Positions 16,512 through 27,467 of a DNA stretch of 64,000 nucleotides are shown piece after piece. The position numbers and the translations under genes are program-made. Source of the DNA: Actinomadura luzonensis (GTDB lineage: Bacteria > Actinomycetota > Actinomycetes > Streptosporangiales > Streptosporangiaceae); NCBI RefSeq assembly GCF_022664455.2, contig NZ_JAKRKC020000002.1, forward strand, positions 1,736,001-1,800,000, written 5' to 3'. The first letter of the stretch is position 1; every line of letters starts with the position of its first letter. Under the pieces are notes generated by a model that saw nothing but the letters and a program-made list of their open reading frames with translations, made no database searches and was not told where the DNA came from.

Positions 16512-17456
16512 TCAGTCCTCGCCGAACACGGTGGCGGCCAGGCGCGCCCGATGGGCCTGGGGCGGCCCGAAGAGCTGCGCGTCCGAGGTGGCCCGCTTCA
16601 GGTACCGGTGCGCGGGATGCTCCCAGGTGATGCCGATCCCGCCGTGCACCTGGATGTTCTCCCCGGCCGCCGTCAGGTAGGCCTCCGTGCAGTACGAGCC
16701 CGCGACCGCCGCCGCCACCCCGTCCGCGGCCGCCGCCCGCGCCGCCGACCGGGCCGACTCCACCAGCAGCAGCACGTCGGCCAGCTTGTGCTTGATCGCC
16801 TGGAACGCGCCGATCGGCCGGCCGAACTGCACCCGCGTCCTGGCGTGCGCCACCGCCATCTCCAGGCACCGCTGCGCCCCGCCCACCTGCTCGGCGGCCA
16901 GCGCCGCGATCCCGAGGTCCCGCACCCGATCGGCCGAGGAGCCGTCGCCGAGCGGGCGCGCGGGCACGTCCTCGAAGGTCAGCCGGGCCAGCGGCCGGCT
17001 CTCGTCCATCGTCGGGTACGCCTCCCGCCGCGTCGGCGCGGCCTCCACGAGCCGGCCGCCCGCGTACAGCAGCACCAGCTCGCCGGCCAGCGCGTACGGC
17101 ACCACGCCGCTCAGCCGCCCGTCCGCGCCCAGCCGCAGCCCGGCGTCCCCCGGCAGCACGACGGTCGCGGTCACCTCGCCGCCGGCGAGCGCCTTGAGCA
17201 GGTCGGCGGCCCCGCAGGCGGCCGCCGCGGTCACCGCCATGACGGCCGTCTGGAGGAACGGGTGCGGCGACAGGGCGCGGCCCATCTCCTCGGCCACGGC
17301 GGCCAGCTCGGCCGGCCCGCAGCCCGCGCCGCCGTGCTCCTCGGGCACCAGGAGCCCGGACACTCCCACGTCGCGCGCCAGCTCGCCCCAGGACGCGCCG
17401 GGGCGGCCGGCGAGGTGGCCGCGGACCGCGGCGGCCAGTTCCTCGGGCAGTGACAC
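16512..17456 (-). CDS. Acyl-CoA dehydrogenase, small-subunit (FadE27/28/33-like) type
   Basis: 314 residues, shorter than canonical enzymes and without the usual catalytic-Glu region found in the large type. Features are SGLLVPEEHGGAGCGPAELAAVAEEMGRAL, LGIAALAAEQVGGAQRCLEMAVAHARTRVQFGRPIGAFQAIKHKLADVL and NIQVHGGIGITWEHPAHRYLKRA. Such beta-type subunits pair with FadE26/30-like partners in alpha2beta2 steroid-CoA dehydrogenases, and the candidate partner is at 653-1786. GTG 17456 is the first possible start after an in-frame stop. A -10 box, TAGCAT, ends six bases upstream, so it is probably leaderless. Confidence 0.92.
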   Translation of the reverse strand: MSLPEELAAAVRGHLAGRPGASWGELARDVGVSGLLVPEEHGGAGCGPAELAAVAEEMGRALSPHPFLQTAVMAVTAAAACGAADLLKALAGGEVTATVVLPGDAGLRLGADGRLSGVVPYALAGELVLLYAGGRLVEAAPTRREAYPTMDESRPLARLTFEDVPARPLGDGSSADRVRDLGIAALAAEQVGGAQRCLEMAVAHARTRVQFGRPIGAFQAIKHKLADVLLLVESARSAARAAAADGVAAAVAGSYCTEAYLTAAGENIQVHGGIGITWEHPAHRYLKRATSDAQLFGPPQAHRARLAATVFGED

Positions 17457-17462
17457 CCGCTC

Positions 17463-17486
17463 ATGCTAACCAAGCACTTGCTCGTT
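17463..17486 (-). promoter_or_regulatory. KstR2-like operator D and -10 box of the small acyl-CoA dehydrogenase
   Basis: ACCAAGCACTTGCTCGTT (17469-17486) matches AnCAAGnnCTTGnT. On the minus strand it abuts TAGCAT (17468-17463), filling the -35/-10 spacer. The GTG start lies six bases beyond the -10 box. Confidence 0.75.
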
Positions 17487-17508
17487 TTGGTAGAGGAATG
17501 ACCGAAAT

Positions 17509-17536
17509 TTGCCTTTTATGTAGGTTCGCATAATCT
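17509..17536 (+). promoter_or_regulatory. Promoter of the membrane protein gene
   Basis: TTGCCT (17509-17514), a 16-bp spacer and TAATCT (17531-17536) lie in a locally AT-rich segment upstream of the gene at 17591. Confidence 0.55.
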
Positions 17537-17590
17537 GAAAAGGGTCAATTCCCGACGTACCCGGGGGAGGGGTTGACCAGGGAAAGGGAG

Positions 17591-18262
17591 ATGAACAACA
17601 CCACGATCGAATACGCCGACTTCGCCGAGTACGACCGGCGGCAGCGCGGCATCGAGCGCCATCTGGTCGCGGCCTTCCTGGGGGGACTGGCCGTCGGCCT
17701 CGTCGGCATGCTCATCTCCGGTCGCGGCCCCGGCTGGGTCGGCCAGCTCTACGAGCCCTACGCCTACCTCGCCCTGTCGCTCGCAGTGGGGGTGACCGCG
17801 TCGGGGTTCGGCTGGGCGCTGGTGACCACGTTCCTGGCGGCGGTCTCCACGCTGGTCGCCGCCATGGGCGCCAGCGTCTTCCGGGGCGACCTGGCCTTCG
17901 ACGTCATCGGTGGCAGCGCCGCCGGGCTCAACTGGACCCTCGCCCTGCTCGTCGGCCTCGGCCTGCTCGCCTACGTCACCCGCAGGGACGACGCCTGGGG
18001 CGACCTGGCCGCCGGCGGCGTCGGCGCGGCGCTCATCGCCGACGTCGTGGACCGGGCCACCCCCGGCTTCATCGACACCGAGAGCTCGTTCTGGCCGGTG
18101 CCCGCCCTGCTCGTGGGGCTGCTGTCGGTCGTGCTGGTGCTCGCGCTGCGCAGGAACGCCCGCGCCCGGGCGCGCGCGCTCGCCCTGTCGGCGCTGTTCT
18201 CCGGGCTGTTCGCGGCGTGCCTGGCGGTGTTCGTGTCCGGCTGGTTCCCGCCCGCCGCGTGA
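17591..18262 (+). CDS. Multi-spanning membrane protein of unknown function
   Basis: 223 residues. A polar N-terminus (MNNTTIEYADFAEYDRRQRG) precedes about five or six hydrophobic segments: HLVAAFLGGLAVGLVGMLI, YAYLALSLAVGVTASGFGWAL with FLAAVSTLVAAMGA, WTLALLVGLGLLAYV, PALLVGLLSVVLVLAL and LFSGLFAACLAVFVSG. No catalytic motif is seen. ATG 17591 has AAAGGGAG directly before it. TTG 17573 is the alternative. The gene lies between the divergent dehydrogenase and proS. Confidence 0.8.
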   Translation: MNNTTIEYADFAEYDRRQRGIERHLVAAFLGGLAVGLVGMLISGRGPGWVGQLYEPYAYLALSLAVGVTASGFGWALVTTFLAAVSTLVAAMGASVFRGDLAFDVIGGSAAGLNWTLALLVGLGLLAYVTRRDDAWGDLAAGGVGAALIADVVDRATPGFIDTESSFWPVPALLVGLLSVVLVLALRRNARARARALALSALFSGLFAACLAVFVSGWFPPAA

Positions 18263-18337
18263 TTAAGGCCGAGCGGGCGGCCGTTCCGACTCGATAGCCT
18301 GTAGTCCTTCACATCCGGGTTCGAGCAAGGAGTAGCC

Positions 18338-20083
18338 GTGTTGCTGCGCATGTCGTCGTTGTTTCTTCGCACCCTGCGGGACGACCCGGCAGACGCGGAA
18401 GTGCCGAGCCACAAGCTGCTCGTCCGCGCCGGCTACGTCCGCCGCGTGGCCCCCGGCATCTACTCCTGGCTGCCGCTCGGCAAGCTGGTGCTGGAGAACG
18501 TCACCAGGATCGTCCGCGAGGAGATGAACCGGATGGGCGCCCAGGAGGTGCTCTTCCCCGCCCTGCTGCCCCGCGAGTACTACGAGGCCACCGGCCGCTG
18601 GACCGAGTACGGCGACACGCTCTTCCGCCTCCAGGACCGCAAGGGCGCCGACTACCTCCTCGGCCCCACGCACGAGGAGCTCTTCACCGACATGGTCAAG
18701 GGCGAATACTCCTCCTACAAGGACTACCCGGTCACCCTCTACCAGATCCAGACGAAGTACCGCGACGAGGCCCGGCCCAGAGCCGGCATCCTGCGCGGCC
18801 GCGAGTTCCTGATGAAGGACTCCTACTCCTTCGACCTCGACGACGACGGCCTCAAGCGCTCCTACGAGCAGCACCGCGAGGCCTACATCCGCACCTTCGA
18901 CCGGCTCGGCATCCGCTACAAGATCGTCTTCGCGCAGTCGGGCGCCATGGGCGGCTCGGCCTCCGAGGAGTTCCTGGCCCCCACCCCCACCGGCGAGGAC
19001 ACCTTCGTCGCCTGCCACTCCTGCGGCTACGCCGCCAACGCCGAGGCGGTCACCACCACCGCCCCCGCCGCCCGGCCGTACGACGACCTGCCCGCCCTCA
19101 CGGTCATGGACACCCCCGACACCCCGACCATCGAGTCGCTGGTGTCGCACGTCAACGAGCACCACGGCCTCGGCATCACCGCCGCCGACACGCTCAAGAA
19201 CGTCGTCGTCAAGGTCACCACCCCCGGCTCCGACAAGGCCGAGACGCTCATCATCGGCGTCCCCGGCGACCGCGAGGTCGACTTCAAGCGCCTGGAGGCC
19301 GCCCTCGCCCCCGGCGAGCCCGCCATCTTCGAGGCCGCCGACTTCGCCAGGCACCCCGGCCTCGTCCGCGGCTACATCGGCCCGCAGGTTTTGCGCGAGC
19401 TCGGCATCCGCTACCTCGTCGACCCGCGCGTGGTCACCGGCACCTCCTGGGTGACCGGCGCCAACGAGCCCGGCAAGCACGCCGCCAACGTCGTCGCCGG
19501 GCGCGACTTCACCCCCGACGGCACCATCGAGGCCGCCGAGGTCCGCGCCGGCGACCCCTGCCCCCGCTGCGGCTCCGAGCTGTCCATCGACCGCGGCATC
19601 GAGATCGGCCACATCTTCCAGCTCGGCCGCAAGTACGCCGACGCCGCCGGCCTCGACGCCCTCGGCCCCGACGGCAAGCCCATCCGCATCACCATGGGCT
19701 CCTACGGCATCGGCGTCTCGCGCGCCGTGGCCGTCATCGCCGAGCAGGCCCACGACCAGCTCGGCCTCGTCTGGCCGCGCGAGGTCGCGCCCGCCGACGT
19801 GCACATCGTCGGCACCGGCAAGGAGCACCAGGTGGAGGCCGCCCTGGAGCTGGCCGGGGAGCTGGAGTCGCGCGGGCTGCGCGTCCTGGTCGACGACCGG
19901 CCGCAGGTCTCGCCCGGCGTCAAGTTCAAGGACGCCGAGCTGCTGGGCGTGCCGACCATCGTGGTCGTCGGGCGCGGGCTGTCGCAGGGCGTCGTGGAGC
20001 TGCGCGACCGGGTGAGCGGCGAGAAGTCCGAGATCCCCCTCACCGAGGCCGCCGACCGCATCGCCGCCGCCGCCACCGCCTGA
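18338..20083 (+). CDS. proS: Prolyl-tRNA synthetase
   Basis: 581 residues, bacterial-type class II aaRS. Motif 1 region (LPLGKLVLENVTRIVREEMNRMGAQEVLFP), motif 2 (FRDE-like TKYRDEARPRAGILRGREFLMKDSYSF), the INS editing domain in the middle (about 220-400), motif 3 (GSYGIGVSRAVAVIAEQ) and a C-terminal anticodon domain are all present. It charges tRNA-Pro. GTG 18338 has AAGGAG five bases upstream. A strong hairpin follows. It has the expected length and is intact. Confidence 0.98.
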   Translation: MLLRMSSLFLRTLRDDPADAEVPSHKLLVRAGYVRRVAPGIYSWLPLGKLVLENVTRIVREEMNRMGAQEVLFPALLPREYYEATGRWTEYGDTLFRLQDRKGADYLLGPTHEELFTDMVKGEYSSYKDYPVTLYQIQTKYRDEARPRAGILRGREFLMKDSYSFDLDDDGLKRSYEQHREAYIRTFDRLGIRYKIVFAQSGAMGGSASEEFLAPTPTGEDTFVACHSCGYAANAEAVTTTAPAARPYDDLPALTVMDTPDTPTIESLVSHVNEHHGLGITAADTLKNVVVKVTTPGSDKAETLIIGVPGDREVDFKRLEAALAPGEPAIFEAADFARHPGLVRGYIGPQVLRELGIRYLVDPRVVTGTSWVTGANEPGKHAANVVAGRDFTPDGTIEAAEVRAGDPCPRCGSELSIDRGIEIGHIFQLGRKYADAAGLDALGPDGKPIRITMGSYGIGVSRAVAVIAEQAHDQLGLVWPREVAPADVHIVGTGKEHQVEAALELAGELESRGLRVLVDDRPQVSPGVKFKDAELLGVPTIVVVGRGLSQGVVELRDRVSGEKSEIPLTEAADRIAAAATA

Positions 20084-20102
20084 CCCACCCGCTCCCTGCG
20101 CG

Positions 20103-20133
20103 GGCCCGGAGCGGCCCTGTGCCGCTCCGGGCC
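20103..20133 (+). terminator. proS terminator
   Basis: A perfect 13-bp stem (20103-20115 with 20121-20133) with a 5-base loop, 20 bp after the proS stop. Confidence 0.75.
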
Positions 20134-20234
20134 GGGCAGTGCCTGGGCGGGAGGCGGCAGGCGGTCCTGCGAGCGTGCGGAAGGGCCCTGCGCCAGGGCG
20201 CGTCCGGCCGCCGGCCGTCGCCCGGCCCGCGTGC

Positions 20235-20744
20235 CTAGCCGCCGCCTTGAGCGGGCGTCGAGGTGGCGGACGTGGGCGGTGCCGGGGCCGGGGGCATGCC
20301 GGGGAAGGCGGGCGGCTGGGACGGGCGGAAGCTGTAGGCGCGGGTGACCGCCTGCTGCATGGCCAGCGCGGCGTACCGCCGCAGCTCTGTGTCCTGGGCG
20401 GCCGCCAGCTCCAGGTAGGCGGCCGTCACCCCGCCCTCCAGGTACGCCGCCAGCTTGGCCGCCAGCCCCGCGTCCGAGGGAAAGAACGGCAGCGCGTACG
20501 ACGCCTCGGCCTCCACCGGCTTGCCGCCCCTGCTGGTGATCAGCGCGCGCACCTGGTCGCGCCGCGCCCGGTGGGCGTCGTACGCCGCGCTCATCCGCTC
20601 CCGCAGCGACCCGGACGTGCGCGCCCCCAGCAGCCCGTACGCGAACAGCGCCGCGTGCTCGGCCGCCAGCGCCTTGCGCAGCTTGTCGAGATCGTCCCCG
20701 GTTCGCGCGACCCGGTCCACCACACTCACAGGCACTCCGCTCAC
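20235..20744 (-). CDS. Ferritin-like DUF4439 protein
   Basis: 169 residues, helical. DDLDKLRKALAAEHAALFAYGLLGARTSGSLRERMSAAYDAHRARRDQVRALI gives the E-x(n)-H pattern of ferritin-like bundles. ELAAAQDTELRRYAALAMQQAVTRAY follows, with a Pro-rich tail. Metal binding is uncertain. GTG 20744 overlaps the stop of the upstream paralogue by 4 bp. The pair probably forms an envelope-associated module, with the upstream gene being a lipoprotein. Function unknown. Confidence 0.8.
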   Translation of the reverse strand: MSGVPVSVVDRVARTGDDLDKLRKALAAEHAALFAYGLLGARTSGSLRERMSAAYDAHRARRDQVRALITSRGGKPVEAEASYALPFFPSDAGLAAKLAAYLEGGVTAAYLELAAAQDTELRRYAALAMQQAVTRAYSFRPSQPPAFPGMPPAPAPPTSATSTPAQGGG

Positions 20745-21229
20745 AGGGATTTCGGCAGGGCGACGGCGTGGGCGGCCTCGCAGGCGCCGATGCTGGCGAT
20801 GAGCTGCGCCATCCCGGGCGAGACGGCCGCGAGCTGCTTCGGCCGCTGCGCCGACGCCTTGCGTTCGAGGTCGCGCAGCCGCGACAGCGACGGCTTCCCG
20901 GGCGCGGCCGGCCCAGTGGGCGAACCGGTGGGCGAACCGGTGGGCGAGGGCGGGGCGGCGGGCAGGGTCACGTGTTTGCGCAGCTCGTTCACGTGCGCCT
21001 GGTGACGGTCGCGGAAGGGCACCAGCTTCTCGCCCCCGCCGCCGGCGATCAGCGCCGAGTACAGCGCGATCGTCCGCTCCTTCTCCGCGATCAGCTGCTT
21101 GACGAGGACGGTCTCCGGCGAATCGGACGCCGGTGCGGAGGGCCGGGACGGCCCCGAGGCGCTGCAGGCGGTGAGAGCGGCCGCTCCGCCCGCCAGCAAG
21201 CCTCGCCGGGACAGGTGACGCGGGCGCAC
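20741..21229 (-). CDS. Tat/lipoprotein DUF4439-like protein
   Basis: 162 residues. The N-terminus is a signal peptide with twin Arg (SRRGLLAGGAAALTAC) and a lipobox LTAC, so it should be an exported lipoprotein. The mature part has VLVKQLIAEKERTIALYSALIAGG and FRDRHQAHVNELRKHV, a ferritin-like helical pair. A linker carries SPTG repeated three times from 12-bp DNA repeats near 20920-20950, followed by MAQLIASIGACEAAHAVAL. It is translationally coupled to the DUF4439 gene at 20235. It probably works at the membrane exterior, role unknown. Confidence 0.8.
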   Translation of the reverse strand: MRPRHLSRRGLLAGGAAALTACSASGPSRPSAPASDSPETVLVKQLIAEKERTIALYSALIAGGGGEKLVPFRDRHQAHVNELRKHVTLPAAPPSPTGSPTGSPTGPAAPGKPSLSRLRDLERKASAQRPKQLAAVSPGMAQLIASIGACEAAHAVALPKSL

Positions 21230-21450
21230 GGGCAGGAACCTCCAGTTGTCACTGACGCAGATAGCATCGTACGGTCTGTGCCCGCGATCGCCGCCAGGCG
21301 ACGCTCCGCCATTCGACCGTGACGAGTGGCGCTCTTTCCGTGCCCTCGTACGGATAGGGTGTCAACTGTCGTCGCTGGCTGAGCGGTCAGGCGGCGGAGA
21401 GCCAGTGGCGAGGTCCGCCCGGCTGAGACATGACAATAGGGGAGGTCGAT

Positions 21451-21936
21451 ATGGGCAGCGCATCACCCCGCGACCACCTGATGAAGCTCCTGGAGCCCGT
21501 GGTCAGCGCGGAGGGCCTCGACCTGGAGGACATCACGGTCACCCAGGCGGGCAGGAGACGCGTCCTGCGCGTCATCGTCGACCGCGACGGCGGCGTGAGC
21601 CTCGACGACGTGGCCGACGTGAGCCAGGCCGTCTCGGCGGCGCTGGACGAGGACGACTCGATGGGGCAGGCGGCGTACACGCTGGAGGTCTCCTCGCCGG
21701 GCGTCGACCGTCCCCTCACCGAGCCCCGCCACTGGCGGCGCGCGGCCAAGCGCCTGGTGAAGGCGGAGCTGCGGGACGGCACCGTGGTGGAGGGCCGGAT
21801 CACGGCCGCGGACGACGGCGGCGTCGAGCTCGACGTCGCGGGCGCCGCGCGCCGCATCGAGTACGAGGACCTGGCCCGCGGACGGGTGCAGGTCGAGTTC
21901 CGCCGCATCGACGACGTCGACGGCGACGAAGGCTAA
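21451..21936 (+). CDS. rimP: Ribosome maturation factor RimP
   Basis: 161 residues. LEPVVSAEGLDLEDITVTQAGRRRVLRVIVDRDGGVSLDDVADVSQAVSAALDEDD and YTLEVSSPGVDRPLTEPRHWRRA are the RimP signatures, with a C-terminal SH3-like half. It assists 30S assembly. ATG 21451 with GGGGAGG is preferred over the upstream ATG 21430. It is first in the conserved rimP-nusA-ylxR-infB order. Confidence 0.96.
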   Translation: MGSASPRDHLMKLLEPVVSAEGLDLEDITVTQAGRRRVLRVIVDRDGGVSLDDVADVSQAVSAALDEDDSMGQAAYTLEVSSPGVDRPLTEPRHWRRAAKRLVKAELRDGTVVEGRITAADDGGVELDVAGAARRIEYEDLARGRVQVEFRRIDDVDGDEG

Positions 21937-21948
21937 GGGGGAGCCGCC

Positions 21949-22953
21949 GTGGACATCGACATGAGCGTCCTGCGCAGCCTGGAACGCGAGAAGGACATCT
22001 CCTTCGACCTGGTGGTCAAGGCGATCGAGGACGCGCTGCTCATCGCGTACTTCCGCACCGAGGGCGCGGCCTCGAAGGCGCGCGCCGAGCTCGACCGGAG
22101 CAGCGGGCACGTCACGATCTGGGCCGCCGAGCTGGGCGAGGACGGCGAGGTCGTCAGGGAGTTCGACGACACCCCTGGCAACTTCAGCAGGATCGCCGCC
22201 ACCACCGCCAAGCAGGTCATCCTGCAGCAGCTCCGCGACGCCGAGGACGAGATCAACTTCGGCGAGTTCGCCAGCCGCGAGGGCGAGCTGGTCTCCGGCG
22301 TCATCCAGCAGGGCAAGGACCCGCGCGTGGTGCTGGTCGACCTCGGCAAGATCGAGGCCGTGCTGCCGCACGCCGAGCAGGTCCCCGGCGAGGACTACGT
22401 GCACGGCGAGCGCATCCGCGCCTACGTGGTGCAGGTGAAGAAGGGCCACAAGGGCCCGTCGGTCACCCTGTCGCGCACGCATCCCGGCCTGGTGAAGAAG
22501 CTGTTCGCGCTGGAGGTGCCGGAGATCGCCGACGGCACCGTGGAGATCGCCGCCGTGGCCCGCGAGGCCGGCCACCGCACCAAGATCGCGGTCAGGTCGC
22601 GCAAGCCCGGCGTCAACGCCAAGGGCGCCTGCATCGGCCCCATGGGCTCGCGGGTGCGCAACGTCATGACCGAGCTCCACGGCGAGAAGATCGACATCAT
22701 CGACTGGTCGGAGGATCCCGCCGATTTCGTGGGGAATGCGCTGTCCCCGGCGCGTGTTTCCCATGTCGAGGTTCTCGATCTCGACGGCCGCGTGGCGCGG
22801 GTGACCGTGCCCGACTACCAGCTCTCGCTGGCCATCGGGAAAGAGGGCCAGAACGCCCGGCTCGCGGCGAGGCTCACGGGGTGGCGGATCGACATCCGGC
22901 CCGACACACAGGCGGAGGATGCCGCCGGTTCCGTAGATGCGTCAACGCGGTAA
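21949..22953 (+). CDS. nusA: Transcription termination/antitermination factor NusA
   Basis: 334 residues. The N-terminal domain (SVLRSLEREKDISFDLVVKAIEDALLIAYFRTEGA) is followed by S1 (ELVSGVIQQGKDPRVVLVDLGKIEAVLPHAEQVPGE) and tandem KH domains with SRTHPGLVKKLFALEVPEI, GACIGPMGSRVRNVMTELHGEKIDIIDW and AIGKEGQNARLAARLTGWRIDI. As in other actinobacteria it lacks the acidic repeats. GTG 21949 follows GGGGGAG. It acts on RNA polymerase and rRNA antitermination. Confidence 0.97.
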   Translation: MDIDMSVLRSLEREKDISFDLVVKAIEDALLIAYFRTEGAASKARAELDRSSGHVTIWAAELGEDGEVVREFDDTPGNFSRIAATTAKQVILQQLRDAEDEINFGEFASREGELVSGVIQQGKDPRVVLVDLGKIEAVLPHAEQVPGEDYVHGERIRAYVVQVKKGHKGPSVTLSRTHPGLVKKLFALEVPEIADGTVEIAAVAREAGHRTKIAVRSRKPGVNAKGACIGPMGSRVRNVMTELHGEKIDIIDWSEDPADFVGNALSPARVSHVEVLDLDGRVARVTVPDYQLSLAIGKEGQNARLAARLTGWRIDIRPDTQAEDAAGSVDASTR

Positions 22954-23248
22954 GCTGGAATATGGTGGCCCAGGGGTCCCTCAGCGCACGTGTGTGGGCT
23001 GCAGGGGCCGCACGGCCAAGTCCGAGCTGCTCCGCCTGGTGCGGGTAGAGGGCCACGTGGTCCCCGACCTGCGAGGACGGCTTCCAGGCCGCGGTGCGTC
23101 GCTGCATCCGGCCTTGAGTTGTCTGGAGCTCGCCGAGCGGCGGCGGGCGTTCCCGCGCGCGTTTCGCGTGCCGGGTCCGCTCGACGTCTCGCCCGTGCGG
23201 GCACACCTGGAGGAGGAGACCCACATGTCATGTAGGACGCCGAGTTGA
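22937..23248 (+). CDS. YlxR-family (DUF448) RNA-binding protein
   Basis: 103 residues. The core RTCVGCRGRTAKSELLRLVRVEGHVVPDLRGRLPGRGASLHPALSCLELAERRRAFPRAFRV is diagnostic for YlxR, a small nucleic-acid-binding protein encoded between nusA and infB. The start overlaps the nusA end by 17 bp. The start codon is uncertain because no ribosome site is obvious for ATG 22937. Confidence 0.9.
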   Translation: MRQRGKLEYGGPGVPQRTCVGCRGRTAKSELLRLVRVEGHVVPDLRGRLPGRGASLHPALSCLELAERRRAFPRAFRVPGPLDVSPVRAHLEEETHMSCRTPS

Positions 23249-23360
23249 TGGGCGGAGTCAGATTGCTATGAGCGCCTGATGAGCACGCGGCGATGAAGAC
23301 GTCAACGTAACGACGGTCCGGACGGCACAGCCAGCCTCCCGGGCCGAGTAAGGGAGTGCA

Positions 23361-26507
<3,147 letters not shown>

Positions 26508-26517
26508 CGCACGGCCG

Positions 26518-26546
26518 GGCGCCCGGCGGGACCTCCGCCGGGCGCC
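26518..26546 (+). terminator. infB terminator-like hairpin
   Basis: A perfect 12-bp stem (26518-26529 with 26535-26546), 5-base loop, 10 bp after the infB stop. It may only attenuate, because the gene order downstream is usually co-transcribed. Confidence 0.6.
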
Positions 26547-26627
26547 TCTCGCACGCCCTGACCTGGTCCCCACCGCAGCAGAACGGGGGTGCGCTCAGCA
26601 CACCAGTCCAAGCGGTGGTGACCAACG

Positions 26628-26924
26628 ATGTATGTGGGTGCTCTGACCCTGGACCTCCTGCTCGGCGACGTGCGTTCGCTGAAGCAGAAACGCTCCGTCG
26701 TACGGCCGCTGATCGCCGAGGTGCGGCGCCGTTATCCGGCCGTCGCGGTGGCCGAGACCGGGTATCTCGACCTTCATCGCAGGGCTGAGGTCGGCATCGC
26801 GGTGGTTTCCGCTTCCGCGGGTAACTGCAAAGAGGTGCTGGACGCCTGCGAGCGGATGGTGGCCTTCCGTCCCGAGGTCGAGCTGCTGTCCGCCAGGCAG
26901 CGCCTGTACAACGACGAAGATTGA
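26628..26924 (+). CDS. DUF503 (YlxP-like) protein
   Basis: 98 residues. MYVGALTLDLLLGDVRSLKQKRSVVRPLIAEVRRRYPAVAVAETGYLDLHRRAEVGIAVVS is characteristic of DUF503, a small alpha/beta protein found between infB and rbfA. Biochemical role unknown, but the neighbourhood is ribosome biogenesis. Confidence 0.93.
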   Translation: MYVGALTLDLLLGDVRSLKQKRSVVRPLIAEVRRRYPAVAVAETGYLDLHRRAEVGIAVVSASAGNCKEVLDACERMVAFRPEVELLSARQRLYNDED

Positions 26925-26963
26925 ACGACAGCACGGCCAGGTCGTGCGTGAGGGGGAGCGAAC

Positions 26964-27467
26964 ATGGTGGACGCCGCGCGAGCGCGCAAGCTCGCCGACC
27001 GCATCCAGCAGATCGTCGCCGAGATGCTGGAGCGCCGGATCAAGGACCCGCGCCTGGGCTTCGTCACCGTCACCGACACCCGCGTCACCGCTGACCTGCG
27101 CGACGCGACGGTGTTCTACACGGTGTTCGGCTCCGAGGCCGAGCGGGCCGACAGCGCCGCCGCCCTGGAGAGCGCCAAGGGGATCATCCGCTCCGAGGTG
27201 GGCCGGCAGACCGGTGTGCGCTTCGCCCCGACGCTGACGTTCAAGCACGACCCGCTGCCCGACAGCGCCCGTCACCTGGACGACCTGATCAACGCGGCCC
27301 GCGCCCGCGACGCCGAGGTGGCCAAGCGGGCGCAGGGCGCGGCCTACGCCGGCGAGCCCGACCCCTACCGCAAGCCGGACGAGGACGACGACGACGCGCC
27401 GGCGGACGACCCCGTCCATGACCGGGTGAACGGGTCCGACCGCGCGGCCGGGGACGACCAGGCGTGA
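26964..27467 (+). CDS. rbfA: Ribosome-binding factor A
   Basis: 167 residues. KH-like core: ARKLADRIQQIVAEMLERRIKDPRLGFVTVTDTRVTADLRDATVFYTVFG, then LESAKGIIRSEVGRQTGVRFAPTLTFKHD. The C-terminal tail is long and acidic (DEDDDDAPADD). It matures 16S rRNA 5' ends and the 30S. ATG 26964 with GAGGGGGAGCG upstream. Its TGA overlaps the next GTG. Confidence 0.96.
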   Translation: MVDAARARKLADRIQQIVAEMLERRIKDPRLGFVTVTDTRVTADLRDATVFYTVFGSEAERADSAAALESAKGIIRSEVGRQTGVRFAPTLTFKHDPLPDSARHLDDLINAARARDAEVAKRAQGAAYAGEPDPYRKPDEDDDDAPADDPVHDRVNGSDRAAGDDQA

